DNA of 64,000 nucleotides from Flammeovirgaceae bacterium (lineage in GTDB: Bacteria; Bacteroidota; Bacteroidia; Cytophagales; Cyclobacteriaceae), in assembly GCA_027487845.1 (NCBI GenBank), contig JAIYCV010000028.1, positions 186,001 to 250,000 of the forward strand. Direction: 5' to 3'. A program made the translations under genes and the position numbers. The notes beneath the pieces are model-generated. The model was not told the DNA's origin. It saw only the letters and a list, made by a program, of their open reading frames with translations, and did not search any database. Of the stretch, positions 45,101 through 53,083 are shown one piece after another. Position 1 is the first letter of the stretch. The number at the start of each line of letters is the position of its first letter.

Positions 45101-45350
45101 TAAGGCTAGCGATGTTAGGTTGCAAAATACGTTCATCTTCCAGCACCCGAGTTCTATTGTGGAGTGTGTTTTCGCGTGGCTTCTCTAGGTTATGCTCCTC
45201 AAATAAATAATCAACTATTTTCTCTTCAAACACCCTTAGCTTCCAAAGCGCAGTTACCGGATCGGAATGCAAATTATATTCTGCCGAACAGGCAATATTA
45301 AAGAGTATGGGAAACTCAGTCTCTAAGAATGTGAAGTTTGAATGCGCCAT
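42102..45350 (-). CDS. hsdR: Type I restriction enzyme endonuclease/motor subunit, EcoEI-like
   Basis: About 1082 residues from the ATG at 45350 (MAHSNFTFL). An N-terminal DUF4145-like region (about 1-130) precedes a coiled coil and the PD-(D/E)XK nuclease (WRVGDKWADYALFIGTELYGIVEAKKWG). Two RecA-like helicase domains follow: Walker A in LLAMATGTGKTRTIM, the DEAH box in CIIIDEAHRGY, GLTATP, and motif VI in YEQMMGRATRL. The C-terminus matches the EcoEI-type R domain. It translocates and cleaves unmodified DNA. It is the first gene of the operon; gene debris lies upstream. Confidence 0.95.
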   Translation of the reverse strand: MAHSNFTFLETEFPILFNIACSAEYNLHSDPVTALWKLRVFEEKIVDYLFEEHNLEKPRENTLHNRTRVLEDERILQPNIASLIHNIKQKGNIATHESKGTLEDAKTILFSAFKVAKWFYQTYSAENKNICDLKFSIPPNQDARHALHELEKNFADLEQKFKALLIEKEATVLSQQKQKEITERSEGSARNIDLDEAETRELIDNQLRLAGWEVDTNEINLKSKRTAPKRGRNLAIAEWRVGDKWADYALFIGTELYGIVEAKKWGQDISTDLRQSKIYSSLASAENDAQLLGEWQGYKVPFLFSTNGRPYLEQIKTKSGIWFLDVRKNENTARSLQAWYSPSGLQELLERDVATANEKLAAASKDYLQNRSGLGLRDYQITAIAKVEEAVADKSRNRALLAMATGTGKTRTIMGLCYRLIKSNRFKRILFLVDRTALGIQAINAFKDNKVEDLNTFAGIYQVEELKKAIPDIDTRLHFATVQSLVKRLFYKDTEEPGEIPTIDTYDCIIIDEAHRGYLMDREIGEEDLEFKNQQDYVSKYRMVLDYFDAFAIGLTATPALHTTEIFGRPVYNYSYREAVIDGFLIDHEPPYLIKTKLSEEGIVWEKGEKPKVYDKETNTIKELDALEDELRIEIDQFNKLVITEPFNRAVIKQLVGYLDPEGNEKTLVFAASDTHADLVGQIFKEEFREIGIEPSDNAIAKITGKSYDPLELIKLFKNEKFPNIAVTVDLLTTGIDVPAICNIVFLRRVKSRILYEQMMGRATRLCDDIHKESFKIFDAVRIYEALEDFTNMKPVVPNPTISFAELAGEIKQIKSEERLKQQIDQIIAKLQRKKRKLTSTAEERFKFAANGKDIESYIHMLKDLPVHEAISEILKHDDLWKLLDEFKPAPAYQLLSDHEDEARAAERGYGLAKKPEDYIDNFKRFIQENANKITAINIICTRPTELDRKSLKELYLSLDNAGYTDLNLRHAWKAVKNQDIAADIISFIRTLSLGSNLIDHETRIKNAVNKIRNARTWNKVQAKWLDRFEAQLIHETILRKEDLDRPPFNEEGGFVRLNKIFEQQLETVLADINTNLYQDVG

Positions 45351-45419
45351 GAATCCAATCAATGTGAAATTTAAGAGATTTTAACGTAATAGCTAAAATT
45401 TTTATCAAAGACTATCCCA

Positions 45420-45827
45420 TTAGCTAGGGGTCGAAGCAGAGGCCGTGTGTTTTTCTAGCACCTGTAACTCCACACTTAACACCTCCAACGCCCGGATTGC
45501 CTTCAACCATTCAAAATAGGCATCCACTACCTGCCCTTGCTCTTCTGCGGCTTGCTGCTGCAACCAGAAATCTTTCTCACGGCCTTCTAAGGCGCTCAAA
45601 TCCTGAGCATTATGCACCTCCAGTAGCGTCCGTTGGGCGGCCATCAATTGCAACCGCTCTCTTTGTTGGTTTACCATTGCCTGTAAACGGGCTACCTCCC
45701 ACGTTTTTTCTTTAATTTCTTTAGCTAACCGGCTGGCCAGTAGGTCTTTTTCAGTGGTCGCAAGGTGTGGCAGGTCGGTTTCTTGGGTCGTGGGAAGCAA
45801 CTTAACCAGCTGCAGCAGGCGAAGCCA
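45420..45827 (-). pseudogene. Coiled-coil fragment without a normal start codon
   Basis: An open frame of about 135 codons from a stop at 45828-45830 to the stop at 45420 has no ATG until about residue 50; only TTG/CTG codons could start it. The sequence is a charged helical coiled coil (LASRLAKEIKEKTWEVARLQAMV, LEGREKDFWLQQQAAEEQGQVV). I do not recognise the family. The missing start and the next gene remnant suggest that this is the C-terminal part of a broken gene. Confidence 0.45.
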
Positions 45828-45874
45828 TTAAGATGTCTTAGGCTTCTATAGGTCTTGAAGCCGGGAATACTGGA

Positions 45875-46072
45875 TCAACAACGGTTTATCAACAGCTCAT
45901 AAACGGCAAATAATCGACTCATATCTAGCTCATTATAGAGTATGGCATCGGCAATCAATGCATACGAGTTGCCCCAAAAGCCAGCCACGGCTTTTATTAC
46001 CGCCAAACCTGCATTGCCTACAATGCTAAAATAGGTTGCTTTTATGGCAATTTTCTCATGGGGAGTTGGCAT
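45875..46072 (-). pseudogene. Truncated cation-diffusion-facilitator (CDF) transporter remnant
   Basis: From the ATG at 46072 the first 44 residues (EKIAIKATYFSIVGNAGLAVIK, GFWGNSYALIADAI) match the first two membrane helices of CDF/FieF metal exporters, which need about 300 residues. Similarity stops near 45940, where LYNELDMSRLF replaces the expected ESxxD continuation, and the frame ends soon after. The rest of the transporter is not found nearby. The break lies between the coiled-coil fragment and this remnant, just upstream of hsdR. Confidence 0.7.
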
Positions 46073-46281
46073 TTTTATAGTAAAGATATATTGCTGAATG
46101 GATCCCAATTACGTGCTCTACAACGAAGGTAGCTTGATTTTATTTACGCGACTAACAATCGCGTTTCTCACTGTAAACCTGACAGGGCGGTCAAGTAGAT
46201 CACTTTAGAATTGAAATTGTCTAAGATTCCACAAACACTAACCTAACTTGTTGAACAGCCGTTCGCTTTTCTTCCAAGTTG

Positions 46282-46746
46282 TTATTCCAATTCAAAAGTA
46301 ACAGTTACGTTTCCAGAACCCAAGGCAGATGCTAAGCCAGTCGGATTGTCTACCCGTCCTAATGCAGTGTAGCTATAGGATGTCGGAAACGTTTCGTAGA
46401 ACAATACCAAGGTGTTATCTCCGTAAAGCAGTAAGTCCCCTATCGTGATGGTTTTAGGATTAGATGGGTTTGTCGGTAGGCTCTTTTTCAACTCACCATA
46501 TTTCTCGTTTCCATGCAGTTCAATCATTTTGATTGTCAATGGAAGCATGTCCGTAAATGCTTTAACTGAGTTGTTGTCCAACAGTGTAGCTGTGAAAGTC
46601 TGGCCGTTAACGGTTATTTTGATTTTTTCTTTTTTCATTTCGGTACTGTTTTGAATCGAACCCTTGTCATCGCCTTTGTTGTAAAAAGATGACCCTATTG
46701 TAAGTGTTGAAATTAAGGTCAAAAAAAGTAAGTGCAAATGTTTCAT
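46282..46746 (-). CDS. Secreted cyclophilin-like fold protein
   Basis: 154 residues with a signal peptide (LHLLFLTLISTLTIGSS). From residue 38 it matches the cyclophilin-like domain family of small beta-barrels: IKITVNGQTFTATLLDNNSVKAFTDMLPLTIKM, then GDLLLYGDNTLVLFYET and SYTALGRVDNPTGLASALG with a final GNVTVTFELE. Relatives are annotated cyclophilin-like without isomerase activity shown. It follows the acetyltransferase gene by 24 bases and may be co-transcribed with it. Confidence 0.8.
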   Translation of the reverse strand: MKHLHLLFLTLISTLTIGSSFYNKGDDKGSIQNSTEMKKEKIKITVNGQTFTATLLDNNSVKAFTDMLPLTIKMIELHGNEKYGELKKSLPTNPSNPKTITIGDLLLYGDNTLVLFYETFPTSYSYTALGRVDNPTGLASALGSGNVTVTFELE

Positions 46747-46770
46747 TGGGAGTTCTTTAAGCTAACGATT

Positions 46771-47337
46771 TTACTCTTTTATTTCTTTAATCACTTTGGC
46801 GGGTATACCACCTACAATTGTGTTATCCGGAACATTTGTTGAAACCACTGCACCTGCTGCTACTATTGAATTCTCACCGATAGTGACGCCTTGTAAGATG
46901 GTAGCACCTGCACCAATCCAAGCATTTTTCTTGATATGAATGTGCCCTACCATCAAAGAGTGTCTGCTTTCGGGTGATACAGGATGGCCTTCTGATAATA
47001 GACTGACCTTCGGTGCTATCAATACATTATCTTCAATCGTAATTCCCCCTAGGTCCAAAAAAGTGCAATCAAAATTGATAAAAACATTCTTTCCAATTTT
47101 GGTGTGCTTTCCGTAATTGATGTATAAGGGTGTAAACACATCAACGGAGTTATCAATCTCACTGCCCGTAATTTTACTCAACAAGTCTCTGACTTCCGAT
47201 GGGCTAGAAGAATTATTCATCTGAATGAGTAACTTCTTCGTTTCAAATGAAGCTTCCCGTAGCTTACATCCTTCGGGGTCATTGGCATTAATCGTTTCTC
47301 CTTCACGCAGTCGTTCAAAAATACTTTTCGTTTTCAT
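46771..47337 (-). CDS. Maltose/galactoside O-acetyltransferase-like (hexapeptide repeat)
   Basis: 188 residues. An N-terminal Mac domain (SIFERLREGETINANDPE) precedes a left-handed beta-helix with the trimer active-site features of the MAT/LacA/NodL family: VFTPLYINYGKHTKIGKNVFINFDCTFLD, the catalytic His in LSEGHPVSPESR, and the final IVAAGAVVSTNVPDNTIVGGIPAKVIK. It transfers acetyl from acetyl-CoA to a sugar hydroxyl; the acceptor is unknown. Confidence 0.9.
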   Translation of the reverse strand: MKTKSIFERLREGETINANDPEGCKLREASFETKKLLIQMNNSSSPSEVRDLLSKITGSEIDNSVDVFTPLYINYGKHTKIGKNVFINFDCTFLDLGGITIEDNVLIAPKVSLLSEGHPVSPESRHSLMVGHIHIKKNAWIGAGATILQGVTIGENSIVAAGAVVSTNVPDNTIVGGIPAKVIKEIKE

Positions 47338-47364
47338 CTTTCTTAGATTTACAGTATACTTGTT

Positions 47365-47712
47365 TTATTGCCTTCCACTCCTAATCCCGTCCGATAACTT
47401 TTTAGGCGCTACTTCGCAATAGGCAGTGGTTAAGGCATCAAAAAATAAATCGCTGTCCACGTTGTCAATTTCAATCAATGTCCACCCCTGCTTACCCCAT
47501 TTGTTATCGACAGGAAAAATGATTGCCTTGGCGCCTGTTGAAAAAACATGTTGGTCAATTGCTGATAATTTAAGGCAGGCTCGTTTCTTTTGAGCATCGT
47601 AAGTAGCAAAGATTTTCTTTTTTACTCTAAAAGAAGTCTTTTCAAAGTGTGGTTCTTCCGTAACCTCAGGAAAGGAAAGAGCTAATTTTCGAAAGGTGGT
47701 AATGGAAACCAT
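47365..47712 (-). CDS. MmcQ/YjbR family protein
   Basis: 115 residues. FRKLALSFPEVTEEPHFEKTSFRVKKKIFATYD and KQGWTLIEIDNVDSDLFFDALTTAYCEVAPKK are characteristic of the MmcQ/YjbR (DUF419) fold, which resembles a DNA-binding or CyaY-like fold; function is not established. It lies 27 bases upstream of the acetyltransferase gene in the same direction. Confidence 0.88.
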   Translation of the reverse strand: MVSITTFRKLALSFPEVTEEPHFEKTSFRVKKKIFATYDAQKKRACLKLSAIDQHVFSTGAKAIIFPVDNKWGKQGWTLIEIDNVDSDLFFDALTTAYCEVAPKKLSDGIRSGRQ

Positions 47713-47809
47713 ATCCTGATTTTAATCTATCTGCTTAACAAATTAAGTTTGTTTCGCCTGGTGAAGATACAAGACTATCTTCAAAAACTAGAAAGGCAAT
47801 GCTAAAACT

Positions 47810-47839
47810 AAAAAGGCGCAACTTACATTGCGCCTTTTT
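47810..47839 (-). terminator. Bidirectional-type terminator after the SnoaL-like gene
   Basis: Arms AAAAAGGCGCAA and TTGCGCCTTTTT pair perfectly over 12 bases around a six-base loop. On the minus strand it would end transcription of the SnoaL-like gene before the MmcQ/YjbR gene. Confidence 0.85.
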
Positions 47840-47880
47840 AACTTTAAAAAAAATAATCCGGAGAGAGAGTAAATAATTAA

Positions 47881-48237
47881 TTAATAAAAGAATTGCTCTA
47901 ACACCACTTTGCCATCTTTCACTTGATACGCACACACTTCCTCAATCGTCATTCTTCCGCGACCTTTGAAGGTTGCATCCATTGCCCATGAAATGGCAAA
48001 GCTATTGCCACCCACAACAGGTTCTGAAATAGTGGCCCCATGAAATTCCTCTACGCCTGCTTGAAAAGCCACTGATTTTGCTTTTATCGCCTCCAATCCT
48101 TCCACCTCCTTTGGCCCCATTATTTCATTTGCTTCAATGCTCTTTACATTTTCTGCAAAAAGGGTTGCATGTACTTCATCAATTTTTCCTTGGCGACAAA
48201 GTTCTACCAATTTACTAGCTACTTCATGTGTTGTCAT
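47881..48237 (-). CDS. SnoaL-like (NTF2-fold) protein
   Basis: About 118 residues from the ATG at 48237; the frame runs 18 codons further up but without similarity. The NTF2-like pattern is seen: EVASKLVELCRQGKIDEVHATLFAENVKSIEAN, GLEAIKAKSVAF, and the final RMTIEEVCAYQVKDGKVVLEQFFY. Members are small cones that bind or isomerise hydrophobic ligands. A terminator follows, so it is probably transcribed alone. Confidence 0.82.
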   Translation of the reverse strand: MTTHEVASKLVELCRQGKIDEVHATLFAENVKSIEANEIMGPKEVEGLEAIKAKSVAFQAGVEEFHGATISEPVVGGNSFAISWAMDATFKGRGRMTIEEVCAYQVKDGKVVLEQFFY

Positions 48238-48516
48238 ATTAGTTGGGTTTAAGTTTGTTACTGGACGTTTAAGGAATGGTATATCGGACAACTAAGGTAA
48301 AAAATTTTAGAAAGGCATTTTCGATGAACAAATTACATTCATACAACGAAGCTAAATTAGATCAACCTTTTGGCAATAGCAATCATACATTGTTATGATT
48401 TTGTGAAGTTAAATCGATTTAGCTCCATCCAAACCTTCAAAATCCCAACGTCAAGCCTCTAAAAATTAAGCCCTGCTTTCGCTGTTGTTCTTCATCAACA
48501 ATACACTAGCCATTGC

Positions 48517-49473
<957 letters not shown>

Positions 49474-49514
49474 ATTGCTTAAGTTTTAAAATTATCACTA
49501 AATATTCTCTTGTC

Positions 49515-49539
49515 TTCGTTGGTTTTGTTTACCAACGAA
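49515..49539 (-). promoter_or_regulatory. Inverted repeat upstream of the aldo/keto reductase gene
   Basis: TTCGTTGGT (49515-49523) and ACCAACGAA (49531-49539) with a seven-base T-rich centre. Perfect 9-base arms at this distance from a start codon fit a dimeric repressor or activator site. The regulator is not identified. Confidence 0.45.
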
Positions 49540-49604
49540 TGTAATAAAACTTTATCACGATAGGGCAAACCGATATCAAGCTCATTCCATTTTCTTCTGT
49601 TGTT

Positions 49605-49765
49605 ATTTTTTTTCCGCCTTATGGGACGAAACACTTGAAACAAAAAGAATCAAAAAATTTTAGACAAAAAAATGCCTCCGCACGCGTGCCATCGCACCAC
49701 AACGCTGTTCGCCCGAGCCAGCACTCTCATTTTTCGATGTTTTAGTAGACCAAACAGATGGTTAA
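49605..49765 (+). repeat. Dispersed degenerate intergenic element, copy B
   Basis: T-rich start, then GAAACAAAAAGAATC, CAAAAAAATGCCTCC, TGCCATCGCACC, CGAGCCAGCAC and AGTAGACCAAACAGATGGTTA, in the same order and strand as copy A at 35385-35530. It lies in a 444-base gene-free spacer, between the aldo/keto reductase operator and the toxin-antitoxin pair. Confidence 0.65.
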
Positions 49766-49777
49766 GAAATATATCTC

Positions 49778-49810
49778 AGGCGTCAGACACCTTGAAGGTG
49801 TCTGACGCCT
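49778..49810. repeat. Perfect 33-base palindrome
   Basis: AGGCGTCAGACACCTT (49778-49793) and AAGGTGTCTGACGCCT (49795-49810) around a single G. No T-run follows. It carries the same CCTT/AAGG centre style as the short palindrome in the hisD-hisC spacer and sits next to copy B of the dispersed element. Confidence 0.8.
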
Positions 49811-49917
49811 TAACCGCAAGGAATCGCTCGTGCGATGCGAGAAAAGAAACTAGTTAAAAGCCCCACACTATGTTTTTTTTGAAACCTTTGTTAAATTTGA
49901 TTTCAATATACTGATCC

Positions 49918-50157
49918 ATGCCGACAAAAAATATCTTTATAGCCCGCCCAACCACTACAAACCAAATCAACGCCTTAAAAGCAGTGGTTAAAGCATTGAA
50001 TGTAAAGTTTGAAATCAAAAAGGAAACAAGTCGTGGTTCAGAACCAAATAAAATGGAGATCCTAAACAGCCTTCAGCAAGGTATCCGAGAAATGAAGCTA
50101 ATTCAAGAGGGCAAACTGAAAGGTACATCCTTAAAGGAATTCTTGGATGAGTTATAG
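49918..50157 (+). CDS. Antitoxin-like protein of a type II toxin-antitoxin pair
   Basis: 79 residues: FIARPTTTNQINALKAVVKALNVKFEIKKE then an acidic helical tail ending LKGTSLKEFLDEL. This layout (short beta start, helix, then a toxin-wrapping tail) matches DUF2683-like antitoxins common in Bacteroidota. It overlaps the toxin gene by 11 bases. Confidence 0.75.
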   Translation: MPTKNIFIARPTTTNQINALKAVVKALNVKFEIKKETSRGSEPNKMEILNSLQQGIREMKLIQEGKLKGTSLKEFLDEL

Positions 50158-50479
50158 CATAATATTAACCGATGCCTTTAAAAAAGAAGCCAAAAAACTG
50201 ATAAAGAGATATGCTTCTTTAGCAAGGGAATTGCAAGAACTTGGTACAGAGCTAGAAAAAAACCCAACAAAAGGAACACCCCTTGGCAACGATGTTTACA
50301 AAATTAGGCTTTCGATAAAAAGTAAAAACAAAGGTAAGTCTGGTGGTGCAAGGATAATTTCGTGTGTAAAAGTAATTAAAGAAAAGGTATATCTGCTAAC
50401 TATTTATAGCAAAGGAGAAAGAGACACAGTTACTGTGAACGAAATTGAACAGATGCTGAAAAACGAAGGTCTTCAATAA
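50147..50479 (+). CDS. RelE/ParE superfamily toxin
   Basis: 110 residues: an N-terminal helix pair (DAFKKEAKKLIKRYASLARELQELG) followed by beta strands NDVYKIRLSIKSK, GARIISCVKVIKEKVYLLTIYSKGER, as in RelE/HigB/ParE toxins. The IYSKGER stretch is the usual strand with basic residues. Such toxins cleave ribosome-bound mRNA or block gyrase; which applies is unknown. Translationally coupled to the antitoxin. Confidence 0.82.
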   Translation: MSYSIILTDAFKKEAKKLIKRYASLARELQELGTELEKNPTKGTPLGNDVYKIRLSIKSKNKGKSGGARIISCVKVIKEKVYLLTIYSKGERDTVTVNEIEQMLKNEGLQ

Positions 50480-50561
50480 GCCTTCTGGAAATGCTAGAAT
50501 TAGGATAATTTTGATCAACGTCAATCATGAGATAGAGATCACTTCGTTCCTCGCGAATATG

Positions 50562-50593
50562 AACAACGAATAACGATCAACCAACAACGAATA
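50562..50593. repeat. Short direct repeat after the toxin gene
   Basis: AACAACGAATA occurs at 50562-50572 and 50583-50593, a 21-base period, with further partial matches (CGAATATG, AACGATCAACC) around. The second copy ends one base before the stop codon of pstB on the opposite strand. It resembles the other simple-repeat spacers in the window. Confidence 0.6.
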
Positions 50594-51349
50594 TCACCCA
50601 AAATGCCCACCCACATAATTCTTCGTCAACTCATTCTTCGGATTTTTGAAGATGTTATTACAAATATCAAATTCCATTAACTCGCCCAAATACATAAAAG
50701 CAACATCATCGGAGATGCGCTGGGCTTGTTGCATGTTATGAGTAACGATGACTATCGTGTAATCTTTCTTCAGGCGCACAATCAACTCTTCAATTTTACT
50801 TGTGCTGATAGGATCAAGCGCAGAGCAGGGCTCATCCATCAAAATAATTTCCGGTCGCAATACAACGGTGCGTGCAATACACAACCGCTGTTGCTGCCCG
50901 CCCGAAAGTTGAACCGCTGGTTTGTTTAGTTCGTCCTTCACTTCATCCCACAGGTAACTTTCCTTCAACGCGTTTTCGATCAGGGCTGGTATTTCTTGCT
51001 TTGGAAAATTATGGATCTTCAGCGCATACTCCATGTTTTCATAAATACTCTTTGGCAATGGATTTGGTTTTTGAAAAACCATGCCAATACGTTTGCGTAT
51101 TTCGGTTACCTGAATTTTCTTGTCGTAGATGTTAAGTTCGTCTAGCTTTATCAGCCCTTCAATGCGGGCATCGGGCGAAAGATCATGCATTCGGTTAAAA
51201 GTGCGCAGCAACGTTGACTTGCCGCAACCCGAAGGCCCAATCAAGGCTGTGACTTGATTTTTTTTAAATGAAATGGAAATATTCTTGAGCACTTGTTTCT
51301 TTCCGAAAAACAAATTCAACCCCTGTGCAGAAAGCTTACTATCAGACAT
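50594..51349 (-). CDS. pstB: Phosphate ABC transporter, ATP-binding protein
   Basis: 251 residues. Walker A is GPSGCGKSTLLRTFNRM, the ABC signature is LSGGQQQRLCIARTV, Walker B is EIILMDEPCSALDP, and the H-loop His is in TIVIVTHNMQQA. The FNRMHDL and SALDPIST wording is specific for PstB. It energises phosphate uptake through PstA/PstC. It overlaps pstA by eight bases. No phoU follows, unlike many pst operons. Confidence 0.96.
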   Translation of the reverse strand: MSDSKLSAQGLNLFFGKKQVLKNISISFKKNQVTALIGPSGCGKSTLLRTFNRMHDLSPDARIEGLIKLDELNIYDKKIQVTEIRKRIGMVFQKPNPLPKSIYENMEYALKIHNFPKQEIPALIENALKESYLWDEVKDELNKPAVQLSGGQQQRLCIARTVVLRPEIILMDEPCSALDPISTSKIEELIVRLKKDYTIVIVTHNMQQAQRISDDVAFMYLGELMEFDICNNIFKNPKNELTKNYVGGHFG

Positions 51350-52193
51350 CTTGTTGCGATCTATGTTTAAAGCGAATATAAAAAGCTACCATGTTTAAAA
51401 GAAAGACTAACGCAATCAGCACCACCGCAGTGCCGTATGCTAGCGGTCTAACTTGTTCTATTGCATGGTGTTGCGTGGATAACATATACAAATGATAAGG
51501 CAACGCCATAAACTCCTGATCCAGCGAAAGCGTAATGCCATTGATGTAAAAGGCTACGCCTGTGAATAAGATAGGGGCCGTTTCGCCTGCAGCCCTGGAA
51601 ATAGTTAGTATCACCCCAGTTAGTATACCGGGCAAGGCTCGCGGCAACACTACATCTTTTATGGTTTCAAATTGCGTAGCACCCAGACCTAAGGTAGCTT
51701 CTCGCATGCTGTTGGGTATGCGTTTAAGTGCTTCCTCTGTTGTCGTAATGATGTAGGGTAACGAAAGCAAACCGAGCGTTAGCCCTGCTGAAAGCACCGA
51801 AGTGCCAAGCTTCAATGATTGAACAAATAAGGCCAAGCCAAACAAACCATAAATGATAGAAGGGATTCCCGCAAGGTTTCGGATGGAAGCTCTGATGATG
51901 TTGGTTAACAAGGATGGACTTGCATACTCATTCAAGTACACGGCACAGGCTACCCCTAGTGGCATAGCAAATAAGGTGGTAATGATGGTAAGCAAAAACG
52001 TGCCGATGATAGCGGGAAGAATACCACCTTGCGTCATGCCATGGGTAGGAAACTGGCTGACAAAATCCCACGAAATTGAAGACATCCCTTTCGAAAAAAT
52101 GTCCCACAAGATAACTCCTAAAATCAGGCACACCAGCAAAGTGCTTCCAGCTAATAATATCCAATCGATGAGTATTTTTAATTTCTTCGTCAT
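51342..52193 (-). CDS. pstA: Phosphate ABC transporter, permease
   Basis: 283 residues with six membrane helices. MPLGVACAVYLNEYA, IPSIIYGLFGLALFV, SLPYIITTTEEALKRIPNSMREATLGLGATQFETI (the EAA loop contacting PstB) and AAGETAPILFTGVAF are characteristic of PstA. It overlaps pstC by four bases. Confidence 0.96.
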   Translation of the reverse strand: MTKKLKILIDWILLAGSTLLVCLILGVILWDIFSKGMSSISWDFVSQFPTHGMTQGGILPAIIGTFLLTIITTLFAMPLGVACAVYLNEYASPSLLTNIIRASIRNLAGIPSIIYGLFGLALFVQSLKLGTSVLSAGLTLGLLSLPYIITTTEEALKRIPNSMREATLGLGATQFETIKDVVLPRALPGILTGVILTISRAAGETAPILFTGVAFYINGITLSLDQEFMALPYHLYMLSTQHHAIEQVRPLAYGTAVVLIALVFLLNMVAFYIRFKHRSQQDV

Positions 52194-53083
52194 GATTGAA
52201 ATTTTCTAAGGCGACCAGCAAAATATTCTCCCACTAAATTTATGGCTAAGGTGATTGCAAACAAAACCAAGGCGATGGCAAACAAGGCGAAATAATGAGT
52301 GGTTTGGTAAGGCACCTCTCCCATCTCGATGGCGATGGTAGCCGTAATGGTGCGCACTGCATCCAGAAAACTTTTAGGTAACACGGCTGCATTTCCAGTG
52401 GCCATTAATACGGTCATGGTTTCACCTAATGCTCTACCTAAGCCAAGCATTACCGCTGCAATGAGGCCGGGCATAGCAGCAGGAATAACTACTTTAAAAA
52501 TAGTCTCCCATCGGTTAGCACCCAACGCCAGTGAAGCTTCACGATGGGCTTTTGGAACTGAGTTAATGGCATCTTCGCTAATGGTGATAATGGTAGGCAA
52601 GGCCATCACAGCCAACAACACCGAACCATTCATGGCATTTAATCCGTTTTGAATTCCAAAGAGTTTAGCAATGCCGGGCCCCACCAACACAATACCTAAA
52701 AAGCCAATGGCAACCGAAGGGATAGCCGCCAACATTTCAATGATAGGTTTCAAAAACATTTTTAGTCTTTGGGGCGCTACTTCTGATAAAAAAGCGGCCG
52801 TTAATACGCCTAGCGGTACCGCGATAATCATAGCACCTATGGTTACTAACCCGGTGCTGACTAACAGCGGGGCAATGCCATACTTACTTTCAGCACTTTC
52901 CGGATCCCACTGCGAACCCGTGAAGAAATCAACCGGACTTACATGAATAAAGAACGCGATACTGTTCAGCAACAACATCATAAATATTCCACCTAGCAAA
53001 CCAATGGTAAGCAAACCTGTAGCTCGGAACAACTGCCGAAACCACCAGTCGGTTCGTTCTCTATTTTTAATGGTGTTGTTCAA
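52190..53083 (-). CDS. pstC: Phosphate ABC transporter, permease
   Basis: 297 residues; the start is a TTG at 53083, as no ATG lies before the first membrane helix in this frame. Six helices; the EAA loop is EDAINSVPKAHREASLALGANRWETIFKVV, and ALGETMTVLMATGNA and AIPSVAIGFLGIVLVG are PstC-type. It overlaps the pstS gene by 17 bases. Confidence 0.94.
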   Translation of the reverse strand: MNNTIKNRERTDWWFRQLFRATGLLTIGLLGGIFMMLLLNSIAFFIHVSPVDFFTGSQWDPESAESKYGIAPLLVSTGLVTIGAMIIAVPLGVLTAAFLSEVAPQRLKMFLKPIIEMLAAIPSVAIGFLGIVLVGPGIAKLFGIQNGLNAMNGSVLLAVMALPTIITISEDAINSVPKAHREASLALGANRWETIFKVVIPAAMPGLIAAVMLGLGRALGETMTVLMATGNAAVLPKSFLDAVRTITATIAIEMGEVPYQTTHYFALFAIALVLFAITLAINLVGEYFAGRLRKFQS

